Origin: Devosia sp. LC5 | GTDB lineage: Bacteria > Pseudomonadota > Alphaproteobacteria > Rhizobiales > Devosiaceae | Length of the DNA stretch: 64,000 nucleotides | Assembly (NCBI RefSeq): GCF_000735585.1 | Contig: NZ_JNNO01000046.1 | Location: forward strand, 102,478-166,477 | Reading direction: 5' to 3' | Shown here: positions 25,372 through 32,763 of the stretch, in pieces | Layout of the letters: each line of letters begins with the position of its first letter | How positions within the stretch are numbered: position 1 is the stretch's first letter | Made by a program: the position numbers and the translations under genes | Notes under the pieces: generated by a model | Database searches by the model: none | The model's input: only the letters and a program-made list of their open reading frames with translations | What the model was told of the DNA's origin: nothing

Positions 25372-26726
25372 AGCCATGGAACTATCCGTCCCTGCGTGTC
25401 AGGCTGACCTGGCGCATGGTGGCGATGCAAGCCCTGGTGCTGATCGCCTTTACCAGCGTGGCCGCTATTCCGATCACCCAGCTCATCCGGAAGGAGCAGG
25501 GGCTCGATGACGGGATCATCGAGCATATTGCAGAATCGATCCAGCGTACTGCTGCAGGAGGCCTGGAGGTTGTGCTTGACGAGGAGATGATCGAGAAATC
25601 GGCCGACTACCCCCGGTTCTGGTTCTATGCCACCGATATTGATGGTCATTCGGCGCAGATGGGGAACATTCCCGAGGATGTTGCGGACCTCGTGGACGAC
25701 CTTCCGCGGCTAAACTCCGCCAATATTGCCGATATCGGCCTGTCCGAGGCGCCCAATGCCATCGTGCGGCGTGAGAACCGCGATGACGGCACGCTCTGGA
25801 TCATTACCGGCGGCGGCCCCGAGGTCGGGTTCAAGGCGCTGTTTGCGACGTTTGGAGATTCGCTGTTTCTCGGCCTGCTCTTCCTGCTGACCCTGGTGTC
25901 CTTCCTGGTCATTCCGATGGTGGTAACCCGCCAATTGCGGGGGGTGGCCCACGTGGCGGCCGAAGCGGACAGGATCGACGTCGACCAGCGTGGCATCCGC
26001 CTGTCATCGGCCCATGTGCCCGAGGAACTCCATTCCCTGGTAGGCGCGGTCAATTCGGCCTTGCAGCGCCTCGACGATGGCATGGAGCGGCGGCAGCGCT
26101 TCCTGGCCGACGCGGCCCACGAATTGCGCACTCCCATCGCCATATTGCAGACCCGGATCGAGCTGCTGCGCGATGACAGCGAGCGCAGCCGGCTCATGCT
26201 GGACGTGGCGCGCCTGGCCAATCTGGCCAACCAATTGCTTGACCTGCAGAGGCTTGATGCGGATCTGACGGTTTTTCAGCCGGTCAACCTGGTCAGCCTG
26301 GCCGCTCAGGTCACCGCCGACATGGCGCCCCTGGCGATCGCGGCCGGGGACGAAATTTCCTTCGATGCCGAAGTGGAAAACGTCACCGTGGCCGGTGATG
26401 CTGCTGCCCTCTCACGGGCCATCGTCAATCTCATCCAGAACGCGGTCATCCACGGCGGCCGCAAAACCGCGATCCGGGTGGGGGTGGGACGCGATGGCTC
26501 ATTGCGCGTGGCCGACACCGGACCCGGCATTGCGCAAGAACATCGCCAGTCGATCTTTGAGCCCTTCAACCGCGTCTTGCCGATCGATCAAGGAGCCGGC
26601 CTCGGGCTTAACCTGGTCCGGGACATTATCACCCGTCACCATGGCCGGATCACGGTTGGCGACGCTCCCGGCGGCGGCGCGCTGTTCGAGATATCCCTGC
26701 CTGTCGCCAGCCAGGGAGCGTTGTGA
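25368..26726 (+). CDS. Two-component sensor histidine kinase
   Basis: The 452-residue inner-membrane kinase has a membrane segment at about 17-37, a periplasmic sensor region (about 38-160), a second segment at about 165-188, a HAMP-like linker, a HisKA dimerisation helix with the phospho-His in DAAHELRTPIAILQ, and an HATPase domain with N box LIQNAVIHGG and the nucleotide motifs VADTGPGIAQEH and GAGLGLNLVRDI. The stimulus is unknown. It is the second gene of the pair with the OmpR-type regulator and is convergent with the outer membrane protein gene. Confidence 0.92.
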   Translation: MKPWNYPSLRVRLTWRMVAMQALVLIAFTSVAAIPITQLIRKEQGLDDGIIEHIAESIQRTAAGGLEVVLDEEMIEKSADYPRFWFYATDIDGHSAQMGNIPEDVADLVDDLPRLNSANIADIGLSEAPNAIVRRENRDDGTLWIITGGGPEVGFKALFATFGDSLFLGLLFLLTLVSFLVIPMVVTRQLRGVAHVAAEADRIDVDQRGIRLSSAHVPEELHSLVGAVNSALQRLDDGMERRQRFLADAAHELRTPIAILQTRIELLRDDSERSRLMLDVARLANLANQLLDLQRLDADLTVFQPVNLVSLAAQVTADMAPLAIAAGDEISFDAEVENVTVAGDAAALSRAIVNLIQNAVIHGGRKTAIRVGVGRDGSLRVADTGPGIAQEHRQSIFEPFNRVLPIDQGAGLGLNLVRDIITRHHGRITVGDAPGGGALFEISLPVASQGAL

Positions 26727-26867
26727 GTGGAAAGGGCGGCGATTTGCAACCAGGCGCGGCTGCATGCCGCTCAAGGCGCCGGGATTTTGTTGCCGTGTTC
26801 GTGCAGGCTGTGGTGCCTGGGCTCGGAAACCCTTGGCAGATTACACTGACGTCAGGCAGCCGCCAGG

Positions 26868-27548
26868 CTAGAACTTGTAGTTGATGCCGGCGCGGACGAC
26901 GCTGAAGCGTTGGGTGGCGTCGATGCTGCCACCAGGCAGGCCGCCATAGGTCTGGGTGCCCAGATCGACATAGAGATATTCGGCCTTGACGGTGATATTT
27001 TCGGTGGCGGCGGCTTCAAGGCCCACGCCGGCCGTCCAACCCAGGTGGTTCTTGCTCTGGCTGGTGATCACATCGGATGGGTCGGTCACGCTGGCCGTGC
27101 CGCGGCCCCAGGCGACGCCCAGGGTTGCATAGGGCATGACCTGGCCGAATACCATGCCGGCGCGGCCGCGCAGCGTGCCATAGGCGTCGATGCCGACCTT
27201 GGAGGTGCCAATCCCGGCGAGGTCTTCTTCGTGGCCCATGCTGGTCCAGTTGAGGTCGGCTTCGCCGCCCAGCACGAAACCGCCCATATCCATATTGTAG
27301 CCGACCTGGCCGCCCAGGTTCCAGCCATTGGAATTATTCTCGGTTTCGACGCCGCCGCCGGTAGGCTCGCGGGTCAGTTCGCCCCAGCCATAGCCGGCAT
27401 TCACGCCAGCATAAAAGCCACTCCAGGTGGTGGCGGGCGAATAGAAGGAGCCGCCGCCGCTATTGCCGCCATTCCAGCCAAGATCGGCGGCAAATGCCGG
27501 AGTGGTGACTAGCAGTGCGGTGGCAAGCGCAAGGGCCTGGCGATTCAT
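26868..27548 (-). CDS. Omp25/Omp31-type outer membrane beta-barrel protein
   Basis: A 226-residue porin-like protein with a signal peptide (MNRQALALATALLVTTPAFA), a Gly/Asn/Ser-rich start and about eight amphipathic strands (TWSGFYAGVNAGYGWGEL, WNLGGQVGYNMDMGGFVLGGEADLNW, YATLGVAWG) ending VVRAGINYKF, with the terminal aromatic residue used for barrel assembly. This matches the opacity/Omp25-Omp31 family of Hyphomicrobiales, which often links outer membrane and peptidoglycan. A GAGG site precedes ATG 27548; the frame extends upstream without a signal peptide and is rejected. Confidence 0.87.
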   Translation of the reverse strand: MNRQALALATALLVTTPAFAADLGWNGGNSGGGSFYSPATTWSGFYAGVNAGYGWGELTREPTGGGVETENNSNGWNLGGQVGYNMDMGGFVLGGEADLNWTSMGHEEDLAGIGTSKVGIDAYGTLRGRAGMVFGQVMPYATLGVAWGRGTASVTDPSDVITSQSKNHLGWTAGVGLEAAATENITVKAEYLYVDLGTQTYGGLPGGSIDATQRFSVVRAGINYKF

Positions 27549-27774
27549 GGTCGTCCTCGTCGGTCGGAAAATATGGGTATTGGTTTTCCGTAAAATGCGA
27601 CGGAATAAATTAACGCTTCGGTAAGGAACGTGGTTAACGCGGCCCGGCAGAGTGCTGGCAGCGTTCACTTTTTCGCGGGAGCAGGACGGGCACAAAGCGG
27701 GCGGGCAAAAAACGCAGACCCGGCAGCGACGCTGTTGCGGAGCGGGGCGAGCTGCGCTAGAGAGCATGAATTGT

Positions 27775-27858
27775 GCCCCTCTGGCGGAATGGTAGACGCA
27801 GAGGACTCAAAATCCTCCGCCGCAAGGCGTGCCGGTTCGAGTCCGGCGGGGGGCACCA
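27775..27858 (+). tRNA. tRNA-Leu(CAA)
   Basis: An 84-base cloverleaf with a long variable arm. The acceptor stem is GCCCCTC with GGGGGGC (one T-G pair). The anticodon stem GAGGA/TCCTC encloses CTCAAAA with anticodon CAA. The T arm is CCGGTTCGAGTCCGG. The CCA end is encoded. Confidence 0.95.
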
Positions 27859-27917
27859 ATTTTCCTGAAATAGTCGTAAATGGCGGTCGCTTCAGCGAGC
27901 GACCTTGCGCTCATTTA

Positions 27918-28310
27918 CTAGTTGGACAGCGATTCCGGAGCTGGCGGAAATTCTCGCGGGGGCTTGTATCCGGACAGGATGCCGAGGCGCTTGGCCTGCT
28001 CGCGGGCCTGGTGACACGTCGTGCTGGTCACGTGCGGCGCGAATTCGTCGGCACGCAACTGAGCCTCGCGCTTTATTGCGGCCACCGAAACCTCGTAGAT
28101 CATGGCGGTTTGCTGTATCTGGGCTTCCAGAGCGACAGGATCATATTGGATATCGCACAGGCGCTGGCCATTGATCCAATAGCCCACATGTCCGCCCGCA
28201 ACTCGAAGGTCCGACCAGCCCGGCGGGTTGAGTGGCGATAGAATAGACTGACCCTGCGCCGGCAGGATGGAGATAGCGATCAGCACCGAAACCAGCAGGC
28301 CAAGACGCAT
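27918..28310 (-). CDS. Secreted hypothetical protein
   Basis: The 130-residue product starts MRLGLLVSVLIAISILPAQGQ, a signal peptide, so the mature protein of about 109 residues is periplasmic or outer membrane attached. It contains one cysteine in RLCDIQYD and one in STTCHQAREQAKRLG, which may pair. I recognise no family. GGAG lies eight bases before the ATG at 28310; an upstream in-frame ATG at 28346 gives no better signal. It lies alone between the tRNA-Leu gene and the general stress protein gene. Confidence 0.68.
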   Translation of the reverse strand: MRLGLLVSVLIAISILPAQGQSILSPLNPPGWSDLRVAGGHVGYWINGQRLCDIQYDPVALEAQIQQTAMIYEVSVAAIKREAQLRADEFAPHVTSTTCHQAREQAKRLGILSGYKPPREFPPAPESLSN

Positions 28311-28411
28311 GGAAATAGCTCCAATGACATGCGCTTGTTTTTGCACGAGGATCGGTTCCCGACAAAGCTGAATTTTACGAGCTAAGCCTGATGCCGCTGC
28401 GATCGGTCCAT

Positions 28412-29026
28412 TCAGTATGGGCCCTGCAAATGATCGAGCCCGCGCCGTTCGCGGTCGGCGTCACGGTTGAAGCCGGGAGCGCTGGGGTCGAAATATTGCC
28501 AGCCTTCGGCTTCGTAGCGGGCGCGGCGTTCGGTGATGTCGACCTGCTGAGCCTTGGTGAAGATGTCTTCGACCACTTCCGTCCGGCTCTCGTCGATGCG
28601 GACCGAAACGACGCTGCCGCCGCGGCGCACACCTTCAGCAAAGACATGGGCATCGTGTTCGTGCATGCCCGAGCTGGTAAGGGCGCCAATGACGCCACCG
28701 GTGGCGCCGCCCAATGCGGCCCCGGCAACGGCGCCGACGGCGGTCGACACCAGCCAGCCAGCGGCAATAACCGGGCCAAGGCCGGGTATGGCAAGAGCGC
28801 CGAGGCCGGCCAGCAGGCCGCCTGCGCCCCCGATAATGGCGCCAATACCGGCGCCAGTGCCCGTCCCGTCAGCGGCTTTGTCGTTGGGCGTGTCTCCGCC
28901 CACTTCTTCATCGAGGGTCGAGACGACGAGGGAGATATCGTCTTCGGGGATGCCGGCGGCCTCCAGGCCTCGTACCGCCTGAGCCGCCAGGGTATAGTCG
29001 TCAAAAAGGGCGGTCATGGTTTTCAT
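28412..29026 (-). CDS. General stress protein (YflT/17M-like domain) with glycine-rich hydrophobic middle
   Basis: The 204-residue protein begins MKTMTALFDDYTLAAQAVRGLEAAGIPEDDISLV, the N-terminal pattern of the general stress protein 17M (YflT) domain. Residues about 60-125 are a Gly/Ala-rich hydrophobic stretch (GAGIGAIIGGAGGLLAGLGALAIPGLGPVIAAG) that resembles a glycine-zipper membrane segment. The end has a repeat of the fold (GMHEHDAHVFAEGVRRGGSVVSVRI). GGAGA lies seven bases before ATG 29026. The role is unproven. Confidence 0.75.
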   Translation of the reverse strand: MKTMTALFDDYTLAAQAVRGLEAAGIPEDDISLVVSTLDEEVGGDTPNDKAADGTGTGAGIGAIIGGAGGLLAGLGALAIPGLGPVIAAGWLVSTAVGAVAGAALGGATGGVIGALTSSGMHEHDAHVFAEGVRRGGSVVSVRIDESRTEVVEDIFTKAQQVDITERRARYEAEGWQYFDPSAPGFNRDADRERRGLDHLQGPY

Positions 29027-29096
29027 GGCGCGTCTCCAATCCAGCTGCAAGGATGTGAAACGAAGAGACTAGCGCGAGCGTTCCCGAACGAAGGCT

Positions 29097-29241
29097 TAGG
29101 GCCAATCGACATTCACTGATGCTGGCCTGCAAATGGCAGTTTTCTGCGCTTCCGGTGCTCACGTACCCAAAAGTACGTTGCGCTCCGGTTCTCGAAACCC
29201 ACCATTTTCGGGTCAGCCTGAGTGAATGTCGATTGGTCCTA
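29097..29241. repeat. Palindromic element, family C, copy 1 (145 bp, MITE-like)
   Basis: It has 21-base terminal inverted repeats (left TAGGGCCAATCGACATTCACT, right its reverse complement with one mismatch) around a body with further inverted sequence (AAATGGCAGTTTTCTGCGCTT ... ACCCACCATTTTCGGGTC). It closely resembles 53682-53824. No transposase is coded. The right end carries the CTA that is the TAG stop of the minus-strand gene. Confidence 0.8.
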
Positions 29242-29661
29242 GTCGGGCTTGATGGCCTTGGCGTAGAGCCGCACCATGCTGAGCGGCATGCCGGGGCGCT
29301 GGAAATAGACCCGGGCGCGTAAATCGGCCTTGCGCCCGCTGCGAAAGAGCTTGGTGCCCAGGACTTTTTCGGCTGCCGCCTCGGGCGAGTTCACGCCATC
29401 GACCTCGTGTTCCAGCGGCTCGGGGCCCCCCGATGCAAGATCGACCACGCGATAGCTTAACGTCATAGCCAATTCCCCTGTCCCGGTATCCTTAGCATGG
29501 GCCTCGGCGGATGGCTGCACGGGATTGGTGAACTCGATTTCGAGCGCCACCTCGATGGCTTCCTCGATCAACAGGCCGATGGTGGGCGCCTGCGGGTCCT
29601 TGGGTAGCGTGAACAGGGCCTGTTCCAACTGGTCACGGACCAGCCGCGCTTCTTTCGGCAT
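29239..29661 (-). CDS. Hypothetical protein
   Basis: A 140-residue protein of mixed charge with no membrane segment. The N-terminus MPKEARLVRDQLEQALFTLPKDP is helical; the rest, for example TIGLLIEEAIEVALEIEF and GELAMTLSYRVVDL, suggests alternating beta strands, and it ends with YFQRPGMPLSMVRLYAKAIKPD. I do not recognise a family. The TAG stop falls inside the terminal repeat of the neighbouring family C element, so the last residue or two may have come with its insertion. ATG 29661 is preferred to an upstream frame through a repeat copy. Confidence 0.65.
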   Translation of the reverse strand: MPKEARLVRDQLEQALFTLPKDPQAPTIGLLIEEAIEVALEIEFTNPVQPSAEAHAKDTGTGELAMTLSYRVVDLASGGPEPLEHEVDGVNSPEAAAEKVLGTKLFRSGRKADLRARVYFQRPGMPLSMVRLYAKAIKPD

Positions 29662-29685
29662 GGGTGCTCTCGCATCAGTGGTTTG

Positions 29686-29760
29686 AGACCAATCGAGACC
29701 CGCCATATTCGCCGGCGCGGACCTTTTGGCTCGGCTCTTCTGAGCTGAATATCGATTGAC
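29686..29760. repeat. Degraded family C element
   Basis: It begins GAGACCAATCGAGAC and ends GCTGAATATCGATTGACT, matching the family C ends imperfectly. At about 75 bases it resembles the short copy at 21874. It lies 25 bases upstream of the hypothetical gene. Confidence 0.5.
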
Positions 29761-29871
29761 TGCCACCAATCCCGTCAAAAAACGGCGATCAGATGACGGG
29801 ATTTGCGGGCCTTTTATTCAAAGTTTGTGCTGATGCCACAGGTGGTGTCGCTGGCGGCGTTCCGCCCTTTT

Positions 29872-30471
29872 TCATGCGCCGACCAATGAGTCCCAGGCGG
29901 CCAGTGCGCCGGTAACGATGCGATCGAGATCGGCCTGCCGGGCGCCGTCGCGGGCTTCGATGGCGAGGCCATTGATGACCGTGGCGTAGAATGTGGCAAC
30001 GGCTTGCGGGTCGGCCCCGGCCGGCACGTCGCCATCGGCAATGCCGCGGGTCAAGCGGGCGGCCAGATGATCGCGCGTGGCCTGGCGGCGGCGGGTCAGG
30101 TGGGCGCGCACCTCAGCGTTTTGCGGCGTGCCGACCGTGGCCGCGAGCACGATAAAACAGCCGGGGGGCGTATCGGGATTGAGCTGGGATTCGGCATTGC
30201 GCCGCAGCGTTTCGGCAAAGGCAATGCGGGCGGTGGGTGCGTCGTTCAAAGCGTTCGGAGAAAAGCAGCCATAGGTGTTTTCATAGAGCTGGAGGGCTTC
30301 GAGGAACAGGTTTTCCTTGTTGCCGAAGGCGGCGTAGAGACTGGGTTTGCCGATATCGAGCGCCTCGGAGAGGTCGCCGACCGAGGTGCCTTCATAGCCA
30401 CGCTCCCAAAATAGCAGCATGGCATCATGCAAGGCTTTGGTTCGATCAAACTCGCGCGGGCGTCCTGCCAA
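29872..30471 (-). CDS. TetR-family transcriptional regulator
   Basis: The 199-residue repressor has an N-terminal helix-turn-helix (FWERGYEGTSVGDLSEALDIGKPSLYAAFGNKENLFLEAL, about 21-60) typical of TetR, and a helical ligand-binding C-terminal half. The start is TTG 30471 (MAGRPREFDRTKAL), because the reading upstream crosses its own -10 and an operator. It is divergent from an SDR gene and probably represses both through two sites. The inducer is unknown. Confidence 0.85.
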   Translation of the reverse strand: MAGRPREFDRTKALHDAMLLFWERGYEGTSVGDLSEALDIGKPSLYAAFGNKENLFLEALQLYENTYGCFSPNALNDAPTARIAFAETLRRNAESQLNPDTPPGCFIVLAATVGTPQNAEVRAHLTRRRQATRDHLAARLTRGIADGDVPAGADPQAVATFYATVINGLAIEARDGARQADLDRIVTGALAAWDSLVGA

Positions 30472-30494
30472 AACCGGGTGTCCAAATGATTTTC

Positions 30495-30561
30495 TACCGA
30501 TCAGTATAAAACCGTTGACCAGCCATAACAAGCCGGTCTAGCTATTGTGTACCGATCGTTA
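30495..30561. promoter_or_regulatory. Divergent TetR/SDR promoters with two operator-like palindromes
   Basis: Operator-like sites TACCGATCAGTA (30495-30506) and TACCGATCGTTA (30550-30561) are near-palindromes of the kind bound by TetR proteins. The minus-strand promoter reads TTGTTA, 17 bases, TATACT (30531 to 30503), with its -10 overlapping the first site. A plus-strand TTGACC (30514-30519) with TAGCTATT downstream precedes the second site, which lies just before the SDR ribosome site. Confidence 0.6.
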
Positions 30562-30577
30562 GAAAATGGAGACGAAT

Positions 30578-31327
30578 ATGCGGTCCAAACCCGAACTTCT
30601 CGACCAGGTCGCCCTTGTAACCGGGGGCAGTCGCGGCATTGGGGCGGCGATTGCCATTGCGCTGGCGAAAGCCGGCGCCGATGTGGCATTCACCTTTGCC
30701 AGCAATGGCGAACGGGCCGAGGCGGTCAGCCGGCAGATCACCCAGCTTGGCCGCAAGGCGCTGGCATTCCAGGCTGATTCCGCCGACGCGGATGCGGTCG
30801 TGGCGGCGGTCGAACGCACGGTGAGCCATTTCGGCAAGCTCGATGTGCTGGTCAATAATGCCGGGGTGGGTGATGGCGGGCCGTTCGCCGATGTTTCGCA
30901 GGCCGATTTCGACCGGCTGTTCGCCATTCACGCCAGGGCGCCGTTTTTCGCGGCGCAGGCGGCGGCGCGGCACATGCCCAATGGTGGGCGGATCATCTCG
31001 ATCGGCAGCAACCTGTCGACCCGCGTTCCCAATGCAGGCCTGGCGCTTTACGTCTCCAGCAAATCGGCGCTGACCGGCATGACGCGGGCACTGGCGCGTG
31101 AGCTGGGGCCGCAGGGGATTACCGTCAACACCGTCGATCCCGGTTCGACCGATACCGACATGAACCCTGCCAATGGAGCTCATGCGGCGAGCCAGCTGGC
31201 GCATAACGCCTTGGGCCGCTTCGGCGCGCCCGACGATGTCGCGGCGGCAGTCCTGCACCTGGCGGGACCAGGGGGCCGCAGCATTACCGGCAGCTCGATC
31301 CTAGTCGACAGCGGCTTTAACGCCTAG
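30578..31327 (+). CDS. SDR-family NAD(P)-dependent oxidoreductase
   Basis: A 249-residue classical short-chain dehydrogenase with the cofactor motif TGGSRGIG (about 14-21), the NNAG motif (VNNAGVGDGG), catalytic Ser in IISIGSNLS and Tyr-x3-Lys in YVSSKSAL. It closely resembles the 3-oxoacyl-ACP reductase-like branch. GGAGA six bases before ATG 30578 decides the start over an upstream in-frame ATG at 30566. Divergent transcription from a TetR gene suggests induction by the repressor's ligand. Substrate unknown. Confidence 0.9.
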   Translation: MRSKPELLDQVALVTGGSRGIGAAIAIALAKAGADVAFTFASNGERAEAVSRQITQLGRKALAFQADSADADAVVAAVERTVSHFGKLDVLVNNAGVGDGGPFADVSQADFDRLFAIHARAPFFAAQAAARHMPNGGRIISIGSNLSTRVPNAGLALYVSSKSALTGMTRALARELGPQGITVNTVDPGSTDTDMNPANGAHAASQLAHNALGRFGAPDDVAAAVLHLAGPGGRSITGSSILVDSGFNA

Positions 31328-31330
31328 GTC

Positions 31331-32107
31331 CTACGATGGAAAGCGATGCTCCAACCAATCGACCGCGAAAGCGACGATGGCTGGGGCGTCGGCCAGCACC
31401 GAGGGGGCGTGACCGATCAGCCCGCGTCGGCCCTGTCCGGTGGCCAGGAAATCCTCGACCACGTCCGCGAAATAGTCATCGGCCAGGCCTTCGACCACCG
31501 GATCGGAAGTGTCGAATTCCTCAAAGTCGCGCCATGTCGTCCGCCCGTCCACCAGGATCGGCGATTGATAGCGGCGCACGCGCTTGCCGGGAATGTCGGC
31601 GAGATGTTCGGCATGGTGCAGCAGGGTCATGGTGTCGAGCGGCGCCCCGATCAGCATGGTCTTGCCGCCCGCCTCGACCAGCTTGCCCAAGGGCGATTGC
31701 GGGCCATAGCCATAGTCGAGTGCATGGTCGGCGGTGAACCAGCCGGCCTTGCCGCCCAGGGCGGCAAAGGAGGCGCCGGGATTGGCGCTGCGGCGGGCGC
31801 CGGGCGTGGTGCGCAGCAATTCGGGAAAAGCACCATTGTCGCGCGTGGCGCGGGAGCGTTCGGGATCGAACGGGGGCACATCGACGCGCAAAGCCGGGTC
31901 CGGCAGGTCGCGGTCGTCATAGATCCAGTCGCAATAGCCCAGGATTGTGCCGGTGGGCCCGACTGCATCCATGAGCGCTGCGATCAGGGCATCGGGCCCG
32001 CCCAGCATGGGTCCGACCGAGCGCAGCCCGGCATGCACCAGAATCGCGTCACCGGGCTCGATGCCAAATGCACAGATTTGGCCTGCCAATACGGACCGCG
32101 TCCACAT
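31331..32107 (-). CDS. AAC(3)-type aminoglycoside N-acetyltransferase family protein
   Basis: The 258-residue protein belongs to the antibiotic N-acetyltransferase family that uses acetyl-CoA: ILVHAGLRSVGPMLGGPDALIAALMDAVGPTGTILGYCDW (about 22-61), RATRDNGAFPELLRTTPGARRSANPGASFAALGG and TMLIGAPLDTMTLLHHAEHLADIPGK. Some members acetylate the 3-amino group of aminoglycosides, but chromosomal members often have other substrates, so resistance is not claimed. It lies six bases after the HxlR gene in one operon and is convergent with the SDR gene, three bases apart. Confidence 0.85.
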   Translation of the reverse strand: MWTRSVLAGQICAFGIEPGDAILVHAGLRSVGPMLGGPDALIAALMDAVGPTGTILGYCDWIYDDRDLPDPALRVDVPPFDPERSRATRDNGAFPELLRTTPGARRSANPGASFAALGGKAGWFTADHALDYGYGPQSPLGKLVEAGGKTMLIGAPLDTMTLLHHAEHLADIPGKRVRRYQSPILVDGRTTWRDFEEFDTSDPVVEGLADDYFADVVEDFLATGQGRRGLIGHAPSVLADAPAIVAFAVDWLEHRFPS

Positions 32108-32113
32108 GCCCGA

Positions 32114-32530
32114 TCAGTCGCGGGCGTAGGCGGCCTTGCGGGGTTCGGCCGGGGTGGTTGTGGTTTCGCGGGCGTCGTAGATGGCGCGGGCTTCCATGAT
32201 CGTGCCGTGATGTTCGGCCGACCAGTCCCAAAGGCCGCTGATTGGCACCTGGAGGGTCTTGCCCAGCTCGGTCAGGCTATATTCCACGCGCGGCGGCACT
32301 TCGGGATAGATGGTGCGGGTGACCAATCCATCGCGCTCGAGATTGCGCAGGGTCAGGGTCAGCATGCGCTGGGAGACGCCATTGATCATGCGCTTGAGCT
32401 CGTTGAAGCGCAGCGTGCCATTCTGGCCGAGAATGCCCACGACCATGACGCTCCACTTGTCGCCGATGCGGTTGAGCACGTCGGACATGGCCAGGCAATT
32501 GGCGGATTTGGAGGTATCGGTGAGAGGCAT
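32114..32530 (-). CDS. HxlR-family transcriptional regulator
   Basis: A 138-residue winged-helix protein with the HxlR core: IGDKWSVMVVGILGQNGTLRFNELKRMINGVSQRMLTLTLRNLERDGLVTRTIYPEVPPRVEYSLTELGKTL (about 21-93), and a conserved N-terminal cysteine (NCLAM) common in redox- or electrophile-sensing members. It is the first gene of the operon with the AAC(3)-type gene. An inverted repeat flanking its -10 suggests self-regulation. Confidence 0.9.
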   Translation of the reverse strand: MPLTDTSKSANCLAMSDVLNRIGDKWSVMVVGILGQNGTLRFNELKRMINGVSQRMLTLTLRNLERDGLVTRTIYPEVPPRVEYSLTELGKTLQVPISGLWDWSAEHHGTIMEARAIYDARETTTTPAEPRKAAYARD

Positions 32531-32554
32531 GTGCGAACCTTAGGCCTGAAGAAC

Positions 32555-32593
32555 TTAGGCACAAATATAAACACGGTTACTGCTTGTGCCTAG
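32555..32593 (-). promoter_or_regulatory. Inverted repeat around the HxlR promoter
   Basis: TTAGGCACAA (32555-32564) and TTGTGCCTAG (32584-32593) are inverted copies (nine of ten) 19 bases apart. On the minus strand a TATATT at 32569-32564 falls between the arms as a likely -10, so a bound repressor would block RNA polymerase. Site and regulator are linked by position only. Confidence 0.5.
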
Positions 32594-32763
32594 GGGGCAA
32601 GTCGTTGGCCTCGTGTCCGTGCCGCCACAAAGTTGAACGCTTGTGCTGCCAGAGGGTGCCGGGAGCGGTCAAAAGCCTGTCACCGGGGGCCTGGCTACAT
32701 TGAGATAAGGGGAGGGCGCTGGTAAGAGGAGGCGCCTTCCCGACATATCGGAGACTTTGTCAC

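Noticed and set aside
27775..27858. The tRNA-Leu gene as an integration site
   Set aside because: There is no integrase gene, no direct repeat of the tRNA 3' end nearby, and the next genes look resident.
29119..29322. A 67-codon open frame near the hypothetical gene
   Set aside because: It lies within the family C repeat; the matching frame at 53666 comes from the second copy of the same repeat.
31331..32107. Calling the AAC(3)-type gene an acquired resistance gene
   Set aside because: It has the composition of the chromosome, its own regulator, and no mobile element beside it.
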